From: Actinomadura logoneensis
Lineage (GTDB): Bacteria; Actinomycetota; Actinomycetes; Streptosporangiales; Streptosporangiaceae
NCBI RefSeq assembly: GCF_003428695.1
Contig: NZ_QURH01000338.1
Location: forward strand, 1 to 64,000
Reading direction: 5' to 3'
Length of the DNA stretch: 64,000 bases
In this document: positions 32,901 to 39,720 of the stretch, piece by piece
Layout of the letters: each line of letters begins with the position of its first letter
Numbering within the stretch: the first letter of the stretch is position 1
Program-made: the position numbers and the translations under genes
Notes under the pieces: model-generated
Databases searched by the model: none
Told to the model about the DNA's origin: nothing
The model's input: only the letters and a program-made list of their open reading frames with translations

Positions 32901-33095
32901 GCGATCGAGACGCGTAGTCGCGAAGAGATCCGCCAGTACCAGAACGACCGCCGCTCCTGGGAGCACCGTCTGAGGCGGCTCGCCGACGAACGGGACCTGG
33001 AACTGCAACAGATCGCGGCCCGCTACGCCGCTCCGCAGTCCCACTCCTTCCCCGTCGCCGTGATCTTCGTCGTGCCGCAGCGAGAGGCCCTCTGA
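29994..33095 (+). CDS. drmD: DISARM SNF2-like helicase DrmD
   Basis: The large SF2 Snf2/HepA-like ATPase that defines class 1 DISARM phage defence. Walker A reads ADDVGLGKTIEAG (about residues 133-145), Walker B LLVLDEAHH (about 250), motif III LFLSATPHNG, and the helicase C lobe runs through VLLATDAASEGIDLQ to QRIGRIDRYGQ (about 565-612). The rest is long helical regions of unknown role. Length 1033 residues fits the family. Start is the GTG at 29994 with GGTGAGGAG upstream, not the earlier in-frame codon at 29982. It is one base from drmMI, so the two are an operon. It is expected to act with the methylase and DrmAB to block incoming unmodified DNA. Confidence 0.9.
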   Translation: MASTATDQKPVPGALVQVRGQRWVVSGVDERGTSSLVTLQSVEDGRYGDTLSVIWEVEPGRRTLPSGSLPEVAKDRFDSPERLAAFLDAVRWGAVASADVKTLQAPFRSGVTIEDYQLEPVARAMDAPRVNLLLADDVGLGKTIEAGLVVQELLLRQRAHRILIVCPAGLTVKWRDEMAEKFGLEFTVIDSERCAEVRRTHGSAANPFEVYPHAIVSLPWLRGPKAQRLLDEVLPPDGPAYPRTFDLLVLDEAHHVAPAAPKQVYAVDSQQTKLIRKLAPHFTHRLFLSATPHNGYQASFTALLEVLDDQRFARGMDPDPSAVKETVVRRLKRQIVTADNKPRFTRRDAREILVRYPEDELEIHGLLKQFAETRRRRLKQVKGRKAADLVTLLLKKRLFSSPAAFARTVGVYMETLQHKGKPALAPEDEWLDDFLDETATLDDEALDEAETDALARTQPLIEKEDDELALLKRMHDWALAHEAQPDAKAKELIDYLTAICKPGDEWTNERVIVFTEYRDTKDWLRDLLRSQGFGADRVAELDGSMGASEREALRLAFQKSPAEHPVRVLLATDAASEGIDLQNHCHRLVNYDIPFNPNKLEQRIGRIDRYGQTETPEIRHFVGTGWDKAVDSYEADLEFLSRVAKKVAQMEEDLGSVNAVLADAVQRRLLGEQVDVEAETARAAKKDKIPADSNVGEQVRKLHETVQATIQELHISPPGIKRVVDTALELARQQPLKEAVDPDPGVYEVPILTGSWERASAGLLEKLPPEGREPRQLPITFDQAVAKGRDDLVLAHLGHPLVAMSTRLLRAAVSNDKIDLNRVTAVVYDDDDLESTLVAAFSRFVLVGADGVRLHEEVLHAGGWAPENGRFRRWENVNRFGDLLDRALTHGHAATGRIHERLAARFDTLRPGLESAIRWRTDTRRESLERQLAQRQDAESKRIIANIEQFSAALRDKLAQGDEEDTLFSAIETRSREEIRQYQNDRRSWEHRLRRLADERDLELQQIAARYAAPQSHSFPVAVIFVVPQREAL

Positions 33096-33096
33096 G

Positions 33097-36000
33097 ATGC
33101 CCCGTTTCCCCAAGCACAAGTCCGCCGAGTTCAACCACAACGACTGGTTGAGCCTGATCGACGTCTCGGGGCCCTTCCTCAGCATCCCGGTGCTGCGCCG
33201 CGCCTGGCCCACCCTGGACGCCCTCGACAAGGCGACCCGCGAGCGACTCCGCCTGGAGCACACGGCCCTCCCGGGCGCTGAGTGGATCAATTACGTCCTC
33301 ACCGGACTGCTCGGCTGGGACGAGGCCGTCCACTTCGAGGGACTCGACGCCCTCGCCATGGACGTCCCGGAGCACGAGACCGAGGTCGTCCCGTCGTTCG
33401 CCCTGCTGGAGCCCGGCACCGCACCCGGAAGCGATGCCAAGCCCGTCCGTCTTCTCGGCCTGATCACCGAGGACAGTCCGACCAGACGAGTCAAGGACTC
33501 GGCCTGGGCGGCGACGCCGGTGGACCGCCTCGCCCAGCTCTGCCGCCATCACGACGTGGAACTCGGCCTCGCCACCGACGGCCGATGGTGGGCGCTGGTC
33601 TGGGCACCACGCGGCGGCGTGACGGCGACGGCCGTCTTCGACGCCGTGAACTGGCACGAAGCCGCTGAGCGGGACGTCGTTCGCGCGTTCGTCTCGTTGC
33701 TGCGCCGGGAGCGGTTCTTCTCGGTGCCGGACGACGAGACCCTCCCGGCGCTGCTCAAGGCCGGCCTGGACAACCAGGAGGAGATCACCGAGGCGCTCGG
33801 CGTCCAGGTGCGGCAGGCGGTGGAACTGCTGGTGGCCGCCATCGGCCGCGCTCACACGCGCGACAAGGACCAGGGCGGCGAGGGCCTCGGCGACATCTCG
33901 GCGCACGAGGTCTACCGCGGAGCCGTCGCGGTGATGATGCGCGTGGTGTTCCTGCTGTTCGCCGAGGAGCGCGGCCTGCTGCCGTCCGACAAGGAGCTCT
34001 ACCGGACGGCCTACTCGGCGGGCCTGCTCTGCCAGGAACTCGAAGAGCGCGCGGTCAAGGGCAGCGAGGAGGACCTCGAGCACACCCACACCGGATGGCA
34101 CCGGCTGCTCGCCCTGTTCAACGCCGTCTACCACGGCGTCGACCACCCCGACATGCAGATGTCCGCGCTCGACGGCTCGATCTTCGACCCGACCACGTAT
34201 GCGTGGCTCCCGCACGCCATCGACGACCGGACGGTCCTGCACATGCTGCGGTCGGTCCAGCACGTCACGATCGGCACGGGCAAGTCGCGCGAGCGCCGCA
34301 AGCTGTCCTTCCGCGCACTGGACGTCGAGCAGATCGGTTACGTGTACGAGGGCCTGCTGGCCTTCGAGGGCTTCTACGCCACCGAGACGATCGTCGGGCT
34401 GGTCGGCAAGGCGGGCCTCGAGGAAGAGGTCGCGCTCAGCGCGCTGGAGAACTTCGCCGCTCAGTCGCCGGACGTCCCGACGCTGGCCGCCACGCTCGCC
34501 AAGGAGTACAAGGACTCCGGGATCGGCTCGGCGAAGGCGCTGGAGAAGCGCCTGGCACCCCTCTCGGACGCCGACAAGCAAGAGGCCCGCCGCCGCCTGC
34601 TCGCGGTGACCAACGGCGACTACCCGCTGGCCGAGCGCCTGCTGCCGTTCTACGGCCTCATCCGCACCGACCTGCGCGACCTCCCGGTGGTGATCCTCAC
34701 CGACGCGCTGTACGTGACCGAGTCGTCCCTGCGGAAGAACACCGGCACCCACTACACGCCGCGCTTCCTCGCCGAAGAGGTCGTCGAGGGCGCCCTCGAA
34801 CCACTGGTCTACGAACCGGGCCCCCTCCAGACGGCCGACAAGAGCCAGTGGAAGCCGAAGTCCTCGAAGGAGATCCTGGACCTCAAGGTCGCCGACATCG
34901 CGATGGGCTCGGGCGCGTTCCTGGTGGCGGCCTGCCGCTACCTGGCGGGACATCTGATCGAGGCCTGGGCGCGCGAGGGCGAGGAGGGCGCGCGCGAGTT
35001 CCTGGACCAGCCGGGCTACGAGACGGCCGACATGGACGCGGACCCGGTCGTCATCAAGGCCCGCCGCAAGGTCATCGAGCACTGCCTGTACGGCGCGGAC
35101 ATCAACGAGATGGCCGTGGAGATGGCCAAGCTCTCGCTCTGGCTCGTCTCGATGGACCCGCACCGCCCCTTCACCTTCCTGGACGACCGCCTGATCACCG
35201 GCGACTCCCTCCTCGGCATCACCTCACTCGACCAGCTCGAAGTGATGCACATGGACCCGAAGCGCGGCCGCGAACTGCACAAGGACGCCCTGCTCGACTG
35301 GACAGCCGGAGCCCGCGAGGTAGCCCGCGACATCGCCGCCAAGCGCCGCGCCATCACCGCGATCGAAGGCACCACCCTCGAAACCCTGGCCGCCAAGCGC
35401 GCCCTGCTGAAGGAGACCGAGGAAGAAGTCCAGGAAGCCTGGTTCTACGCCGACCTAACCGTCGCCGCCGCTCTCGCCCATGCGAAGAAGGGGCCCACCG
35501 GGCTGGACACCGCTTCCATCCTGGCTTCAGGAGCCGCCCAGGAAGCCGCCTCCTCGGGCCGGATTAACCCGGCTTCCTGCGACGAACTTAGCGAGTGGCT
35601 GAACAAGGACGTGTCGGCCCACGCCTTCCGTCGCCAACCGATCCACTGGCCGCTGGTCTTTCCCGAAGTCTTCGCTGAGGGAGGCTTCGACGCCGTCATC
35701 GGAAACCCGCCCTTTCTGGGGGGGACTAAAATTACTGGACCGCTGGGTATGGCTTATCGAGAATACCTTAGCGAGGTGGTTGCGGGAGGAGTGCGCGCAA
35801 GCGGCAGGGCTGACCTTGTTGCATATTTTCTTCTCCGTGGGCAAGGCCTACTCGTTGGATCTGGTCAGCTAGGAATCGTTGCAACTAATACTCTGGCCCA
35901 GAGTGACACGCGAGAAGTTGGACTCGATCAGATCATTTCGGGAGGGAGTTGTATTCGCCGGGCTGTCAAGAGCGCGCCTTGGCCATCAAAGTCGGCAGCG

Positions 36001-37122
36001 CTAGAGTATTGTGAAGTATCCATTACGCGCGCTTCAATGGGAAGAGAGGCCAGCTACGTACTTAATGGTGAGCAGGTAAAGTCAATCACTGCGGCACTCG
36101 AAGTTGGGTCCAGAGTTTCTGGAAGCCCTTTCCGCTTGCGAGCCAGTCAGGGAATTTCTTTCCAAGGCTGGAAATTGGACGGCATGGGGTTTGTGCTAAC
36201 TCCAGATGAGGCCCGGGCACTGCTGGACCGTGACCCGGTCAACAGGGAAGTCATAATGCCCTATATCGTAGGGCAGGATGTTAACTCGCGGCCAGATGTC
36301 TCGGCGAGTCGATGGGTAATAAACTTTCGAGATTGGTCACAGGATCAAGCTTCAAAATATAGCGACCCGTTTGCGCGAGTGGTCTCTCTAGTAAAGCCCG
36401 AGAGGCAGGAGAATAATCGGAAGAGTCATCGCGAAAGATGGTGGCAGTTTGCCGAAACCCGCCCAGGTCTGGTTAGGGCTATTTCTAAACTCGACAGAGT
36501 CGTCGTCATCACCTTGCACACAAAATTTGCAATTCCAGTTTTCGCCCAGACCGGGCAAGTGTTCTCGCATGCATTGGGTGTTTTTGCATCCGCCGACCCG
36601 TCAATGCTGACGCTATTGAGTAGCTCTCCTCATTTTTGGTGGGCTGTAAAATGGTCATCCACCTTGGGGGGGACGATTAGATACACATCTTCCGATGTCT
36701 TTGAAACGCTTCCCCTCCCTGAAATGACTCAGGAGATGCGGGAACTGGGAGATAGGCTCGATCGGGTCCGGAGGAACGTGATGCTTGCGCGACTATCTGG
36801 GTTGACGGCCACGTACAATCTCGTTCACAGTCAGGCGAACAATGATCATGACATTGTGGAGCTGCGGGAAATTCACAGGCTGGTCGACGAGGCTGTTTGC
36901 CGGGCGTACGGATGGGGCGACTTGATTCCACAGCTCGCTCACGACTACTACAGTCTTGGGCACGAGACTCGCTACACCGTCGCCCCAGCAATCCAGCGAG
37001 AGTTTGTCGATCGCCTGCTGGAGCTGAACCACGAACGGTACGCCGCCGAGGTCGCTGCCGGCCTGCATGACAAGAAGGGGAAGAAGAAGGCTCAGAAGGT
37101 CGAGAATCCCGGCCTCTTCTAG
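33097..37122 (+). CDS. drmMI: DISARM class 1 adenine methyltransferase DrmMI (Eco57I-type)
   Basis: A 1341-residue N6-adenine DNA methyltransferase of the Eco57I/PglX type that marks self DNA in class 1 DISARM. The SAM-binding motif I is DIAMGSGAFLVAA (about residues 600-612) and catalytic motif IV is IGNPPFLGG (about residue 870). The target-recognition part follows. The DNA from about 35700 to 37000 is clearly more A+T-rich than the rest of the gene and its neighbours, as if the recognition domain was exchanged by recombination. The C-terminus ends in a basic KKGKKKAQK tail. It starts one base after drmD and is followed by a strong terminator. A full-length paralogue lies at 54678. Confidence 0.9.
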   Translation: MPRFPKHKSAEFNHNDWLSLIDVSGPFLSIPVLRRAWPTLDALDKATRERLRLEHTALPGAEWINYVLTGLLGWDEAVHFEGLDALAMDVPEHETEVVPSFALLEPGTAPGSDAKPVRLLGLITEDSPTRRVKDSAWAATPVDRLAQLCRHHDVELGLATDGRWWALVWAPRGGVTATAVFDAVNWHEAAERDVVRAFVSLLRRERFFSVPDDETLPALLKAGLDNQEEITEALGVQVRQAVELLVAAIGRAHTRDKDQGGEGLGDISAHEVYRGAVAVMMRVVFLLFAEERGLLPSDKELYRTAYSAGLLCQELEERAVKGSEEDLEHTHTGWHRLLALFNAVYHGVDHPDMQMSALDGSIFDPTTYAWLPHAIDDRTVLHMLRSVQHVTIGTGKSRERRKLSFRALDVEQIGYVYEGLLAFEGFYATETIVGLVGKAGLEEEVALSALENFAAQSPDVPTLAATLAKEYKDSGIGSAKALEKRLAPLSDADKQEARRRLLAVTNGDYPLAERLLPFYGLIRTDLRDLPVVILTDALYVTESSLRKNTGTHYTPRFLAEEVVEGALEPLVYEPGPLQTADKSQWKPKSSKEILDLKVADIAMGSGAFLVAACRYLAGHLIEAWAREGEEGAREFLDQPGYETADMDADPVVIKARRKVIEHCLYGADINEMAVEMAKLSLWLVSMDPHRPFTFLDDRLITGDSLLGITSLDQLEVMHMDPKRGRELHKDALLDWTAGAREVARDIAAKRRAITAIEGTTLETLAAKRALLKETEEEVQEAWFYADLTVAAALAHAKKGPTGLDTASILASGAAQEAASSGRINPASCDELSEWLNKDVSAHAFRRQPIHWPLVFPEVFAEGGFDAVIGNPPFLGGTKITGPLGMAYREYLSEVVAGGVRASGRADLVAYFLLRGQGLLVGSGQLGIVATNTLAQSDTREVGLDQIISGGSCIRRAVKSAPWPSKSAALEYCEVSITRASMGREASYVLNGEQVKSITAALEVGSRVSGSPFRLRASQGISFQGWKLDGMGFVLTPDEARALLDRDPVNREVIMPYIVGQDVNSRPDVSASRWVINFRDWSQDQASKYSDPFARVVSLVKPERQENNRKSHRERWWQFAETRPGLVRAISKLDRVVVITLHTKFAIPVFAQTGQVFSHALGVFASADPSMLTLLSSSPHFWWAVKWSSTLGGTIRYTSSDVFETLPLPEMTQEMRELGDRLDRVRRNVMLARLSGLTATYNLVHSQANNDHDIVELREIHRLVDEAVCRAYGWGDLIPQLAHDYYSLGHETRYTVAPAIQREFVDRLLELNHERYAAEVAAGLHDKKGKKKAQKVENPGLF

Positions 37123-37142
37123 CTGACGCGAAGCCGTCCGCG

Positions 37143-37176
37143 GGGTGCGCCCGCACTGAAGGGCGCGCCCTCTTTT
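37143..37176 (+). terminator. Intrinsic terminator after drmMI
   Basis: GGGTGCGCCC (37143-37152) and GGGCGCGCCC (37161-37170) pair over ten positions with one G-U wobble around an 8-base loop, followed by TCTTTT. It is the best-formed intrinsic terminator in the window and ends the drmD-drmMI transcript. Confidence 0.85.
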
Positions 37177-37195
37177 GGCTGCCTGATATCAGATT

Positions 37196-37242
37196 GTCGA
37201 TTTCTCGACGGCATTGTGTATGGTTGAGGAATCATCTAACCT
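37196..37242 (+). promoter_or_regulatory. Putative promoter and operator of the chaperone-nuclease module
   Basis: -35 TTGTGT (37214-37219) and -10 TAACCT (37237-37242) have a 17-base spacer and lie about 55 bases before the start codon at 37298. Just upstream is an inverted repeat GTCGA-TTTC-TCGAC (37196-37209) that could be an operator. The region is A+T-rich relative to flanks. Confidence 0.5.
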
Positions 37243-37297
37243 GGCGCTTCCAAACCGTTTACCTTACGGTGGGCTGTGTAGAGGGTGAGGGGTTGGG

Positions 37298-38941
37298 GTG
37301 GAGTCCCCTGTCTCACGTGCGGAGCGCGTAGCTGAATGGCGGCGCAAACGGAACGCGCGTGTAGCCGCCATTCGCGCCGGACGGAGTGCTGCCGACCCGG
37401 TGGTCGAAGGGTGGGCCGCGCTCGGGGTGCAGGGTGAGGACACGATCGGGGGGCTCCGGAAGGCGATCACCCTGCTGCTCGGCGTTCCCGGTCTCCCCGC
37501 TCATCTCGTCAGTTCGGTCGAGCGCTCCATGGGAGGGCGGCCGGAGTCGTCGCTTCCCGGCGAGGTCAAGGCGATTCTCGGGACGCTGCCGGTCGAGCAG
37601 GCCGTCGCTCACCTGGACGAGCTGCTTCAGGCGGGCGCGCCCTGGATGACGGACCTCGGCCGCCGCAAGGTCCAGGTTCTCGCGTTCGAGGATCCGCGTG
37701 CCGGACGCATCAAGCTTCCGAGCCGAGACGTGTTAGAAGGCCCCTTCGCGTGGCGGCTCTACCTCGCGGCGCTGGGGCATCCGGCCTCGGTCACGGCCGT
37801 CGAGATGCGGCGTGCGACGGGGAACCTGCCGCTTCCCGTTCTGGACGACCTGTTGGACGCCGGGCTCGTGGGTTTTGAAGACGCGCCCTGGGAACGTCGC
37901 GAAGCCGACTCCGAACGCCGCTACCTGACGGCTCGGCTCGTGCCCGCGATGGTCGGCAGGCAGGACGCCGTGGCGCTCGGCTGGCAGGAGATGGAACGCC
38001 GTCACCGTTTCCTCGACGGTGAAGACCTCTCCGAAGGCGACGACATCTACGCCCTGCTCAGCGCCTTCTGGAAGGGCGACTCTCCGGACATCTCTCTGCG
38101 GACCCGGCTGAGCCCGTCCGGGCAGGTGCTCTACGACGAGATCCTGCTCGGCGTCCAAACCGAACGCTGGCCCGCGCACATCGTCAAGGACCGCGCCCTC
38201 TGGTCTCTGCTCGCCACGCGGTGGACTCCCAGCGGGCTGATCAACCCGTCCGTCAGCGACTTCCACATGTGGCGGGCCCTCTACAACTGCTACCGCTGGC
38301 TGCTCGCCGGGATGTTCGACCGCGTCCGCTCGCAGTTGACGCCACTCGTCGACCTCGCCGAGGAGAAGCAGCCGCAGGACGCCGGCGAGGCCCGCGTCCA
38401 GATGTGCGCCGAGGCGCTGGTCATGCGGGCTTACCTGGATCTGGAGACCAACGACTTCGCCATGGCGAGGAAGCGCCTGGAGCGCATCGGCCGCCGGCAT
38501 CCCGTCATCCAGCAGAACATCGACTACATCCGGCGTGCCGAGCTGAAGAAGCGGAACGAGCTCGACTACTGGGAGAACCCCTACCTGGTGCTCGGGGTGT
38601 CGCACGGGTCGCACGAGTGGCTGGACCAGTGGCGCTCCCTGGTCAAGCTCGTCCGCGACGACGTGCGCAAGCGCGGCCGGATCAACCGCGCCAAGCGCCG
38701 CCTGGAGGCGGCCGAACGCGATGGTGACGGGGACTTCTACCGCCTTCCCCTCGACGAGAGCCTGTTCGTCCTTCCGCGTGAGCGTTCGGTAGCCCTGTTG
38801 CCGCCCATCGAGCCCATGCCGCGCCGGACGCTCCCGGCCACTCCCGAAGACCTGGCCGAGCTGCGTGCTCGCGCCATCGAGACCGTGCTGGACGAATTCG
38901 CCGCCGTGCCACCGTCGGCGCTGAGTGAGGAGTCATCGTGA
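37298..38941 (+). CDS. Helical-repeat protein with degenerate J-domain-like segment
   Basis: A 547-residue protein I cannot assign to a named family. The middle (about residues 340-425) looks TPR-like (EALVMRAYLDLETNDFAMARKRLERIG). Residues 427-472 align with a DnaJ J-domain: NPYLVLGV matches the NPYEVLGV opening, W445-R446-S447-L448 the YRKL helix II, and INRAKRRLEAA helix III. The HPD tripeptide needed to stimulate Hsp70 is replaced by R453-D454-D455. GTG start at 37298. Its stop overlaps the next start (GTGA), and an Hsp70 gene follows, which supports a co-chaperone role (inference). Without HPD it may bind rather than stimulate the Hsp70. Confidence 0.6.
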   Translation: MESPVSRAERVAEWRRKRNARVAAIRAGRSAADPVVEGWAALGVQGEDTIGGLRKAITLLLGVPGLPAHLVSSVERSMGGRPESSLPGEVKAILGTLPVEQAVAHLDELLQAGAPWMTDLGRRKVQVLAFEDPRAGRIKLPSRDVLEGPFAWRLYLAALGHPASVTAVEMRRATGNLPLPVLDDLLDAGLVGFEDAPWERREADSERRYLTARLVPAMVGRQDAVALGWQEMERRHRFLDGEDLSEGDDIYALLSAFWKGDSPDISLRTRLSPSGQVLYDEILLGVQTERWPAHIVKDRALWSLLATRWTPSGLINPSVSDFHMWRALYNCYRWLLAGMFDRVRSQLTPLVDLAEEKQPQDAGEARVQMCAEALVMRAYLDLETNDFAMARKRLERIGRRHPVIQQNIDYIRRAELKKRNELDYWENPYLVLGVSHGSHEWLDQWRSLVKLVRDDVRKRGRINRAKRRLEAAERDGDGDFYRLPLDESLFVLPRERSVALLPPIEPMPRRTLPATPEDLAELRARAIETVLDEFAAVPPSALSEESS

Positions 38942-39720
38942 AGAAGGCCGGGGCGCGTAGGACCGGTGACGGTCGGAGCTCAGGGAAACGCCCTCGCAGG
39001 CCGCCGAACACCTCGTACGCCGACCAGCAGATGGAAATCGACTTCCTGGACCCGTACATCGATCGGATGGACGCCGAAGTCGAGCGACGGGTCGGCGTCA
39101 TGGGCGACGAAATCAAGCAGCTTCTACGCGATACCCTCCGTCAATTCCAGCGCTCGGCCGGTACTTCGGCCAAGCAGAACAGCTTTTCCAAAGAGTCGGC
39201 TACTTCCCGGGAAGCGGAGGTTCAGCGGCTGGTGGAAAAGCAGTTGAGCAGTATCGCCTCGGGGCGGGCCAAGCTCGAACCCGATGCTGTATATGAGCGT
39301 TTCGGCAATATTGTCCGCTATGAATTGAAGCAGCAGCGTTCTTCTGTCTCGGACTTCTCGGACGAGCAGATCGCGAAGATTCTTCGAAGCGCGGTGCTGG
39401 AGGGTTTCCGGAGTCGTCGGCTCCACTTGGCCCACCTCACCAAGCTGCAGCGGGCCGCCGAAACCGGTGATTTCGACAAGATCTCCTACTTGTTGAACAC
39501 GGCGTTCGCCGAGGCGGGGCTCAAGAAGATCTTCGACTGCGAGCAGTTCCCGGAGTACTTCGCCTTCCCCTCTTCGGCCGACGAGACGGCGGAGTTCGAG
39601 GTGGACGAACCCGCCTGGGTCGACGAGCTGACCGGGCAGGTGGTCCGGCGGGGCAGGGTCCGCGTCATGGAAGTGGAAAGCCCGATCGAGGAGGTCGGCG
39701 GGGACGGGGGCACGGAGTGA
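38938..39720 (+). CDS. Unknown protein, possibly GrpE-like, between J-like and Hsp70 genes
   Basis: A 260-residue acidic protein. After a basic disordered start, residues 30-75 are a likely coiled coil (MDAEVERRVGVMGDEIKQLL). The C-terminal third ends in a short beta-rich block (WVDELTGQVVRRGRVRVMEVE) that recalls the last strands of GrpE, where a GY...G-x-V-L-R-P-A-x-V-x-V pattern occurs. Coiled coil plus small beta domain next to an Hsp70 gene would fit a nucleotide-exchange factor, but the resemblance is weak and no diagnostic residue is seen. It overlaps both neighbours by four bases (GTGA twice), so the three proteins are made together. Base composition is a little more A+T-rich than neighbours. 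Confidence 0.5.
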   Translation: MKKAGARRTGDGRSSGKRPRRPPNTSYADQQMEIDFLDPYIDRMDAEVERRVGVMGDEIKQLLRDTLRQFQRSAGTSAKQNSFSKESATSREAEVQRLVEKQLSSIASGRAKLEPDAVYERFGNIVRYELKQQRSSVSDFSDEQIAKILRSAVLEGFRSRRLHLAHLTKLQRAAETGDFDKISYLLNTAFAEAGLKKIFDCEQFPEYFAFPSSADETAEFEVDEPAWVDELTGQVVRRGRVRVMEVESPIEEVGGDGGTE

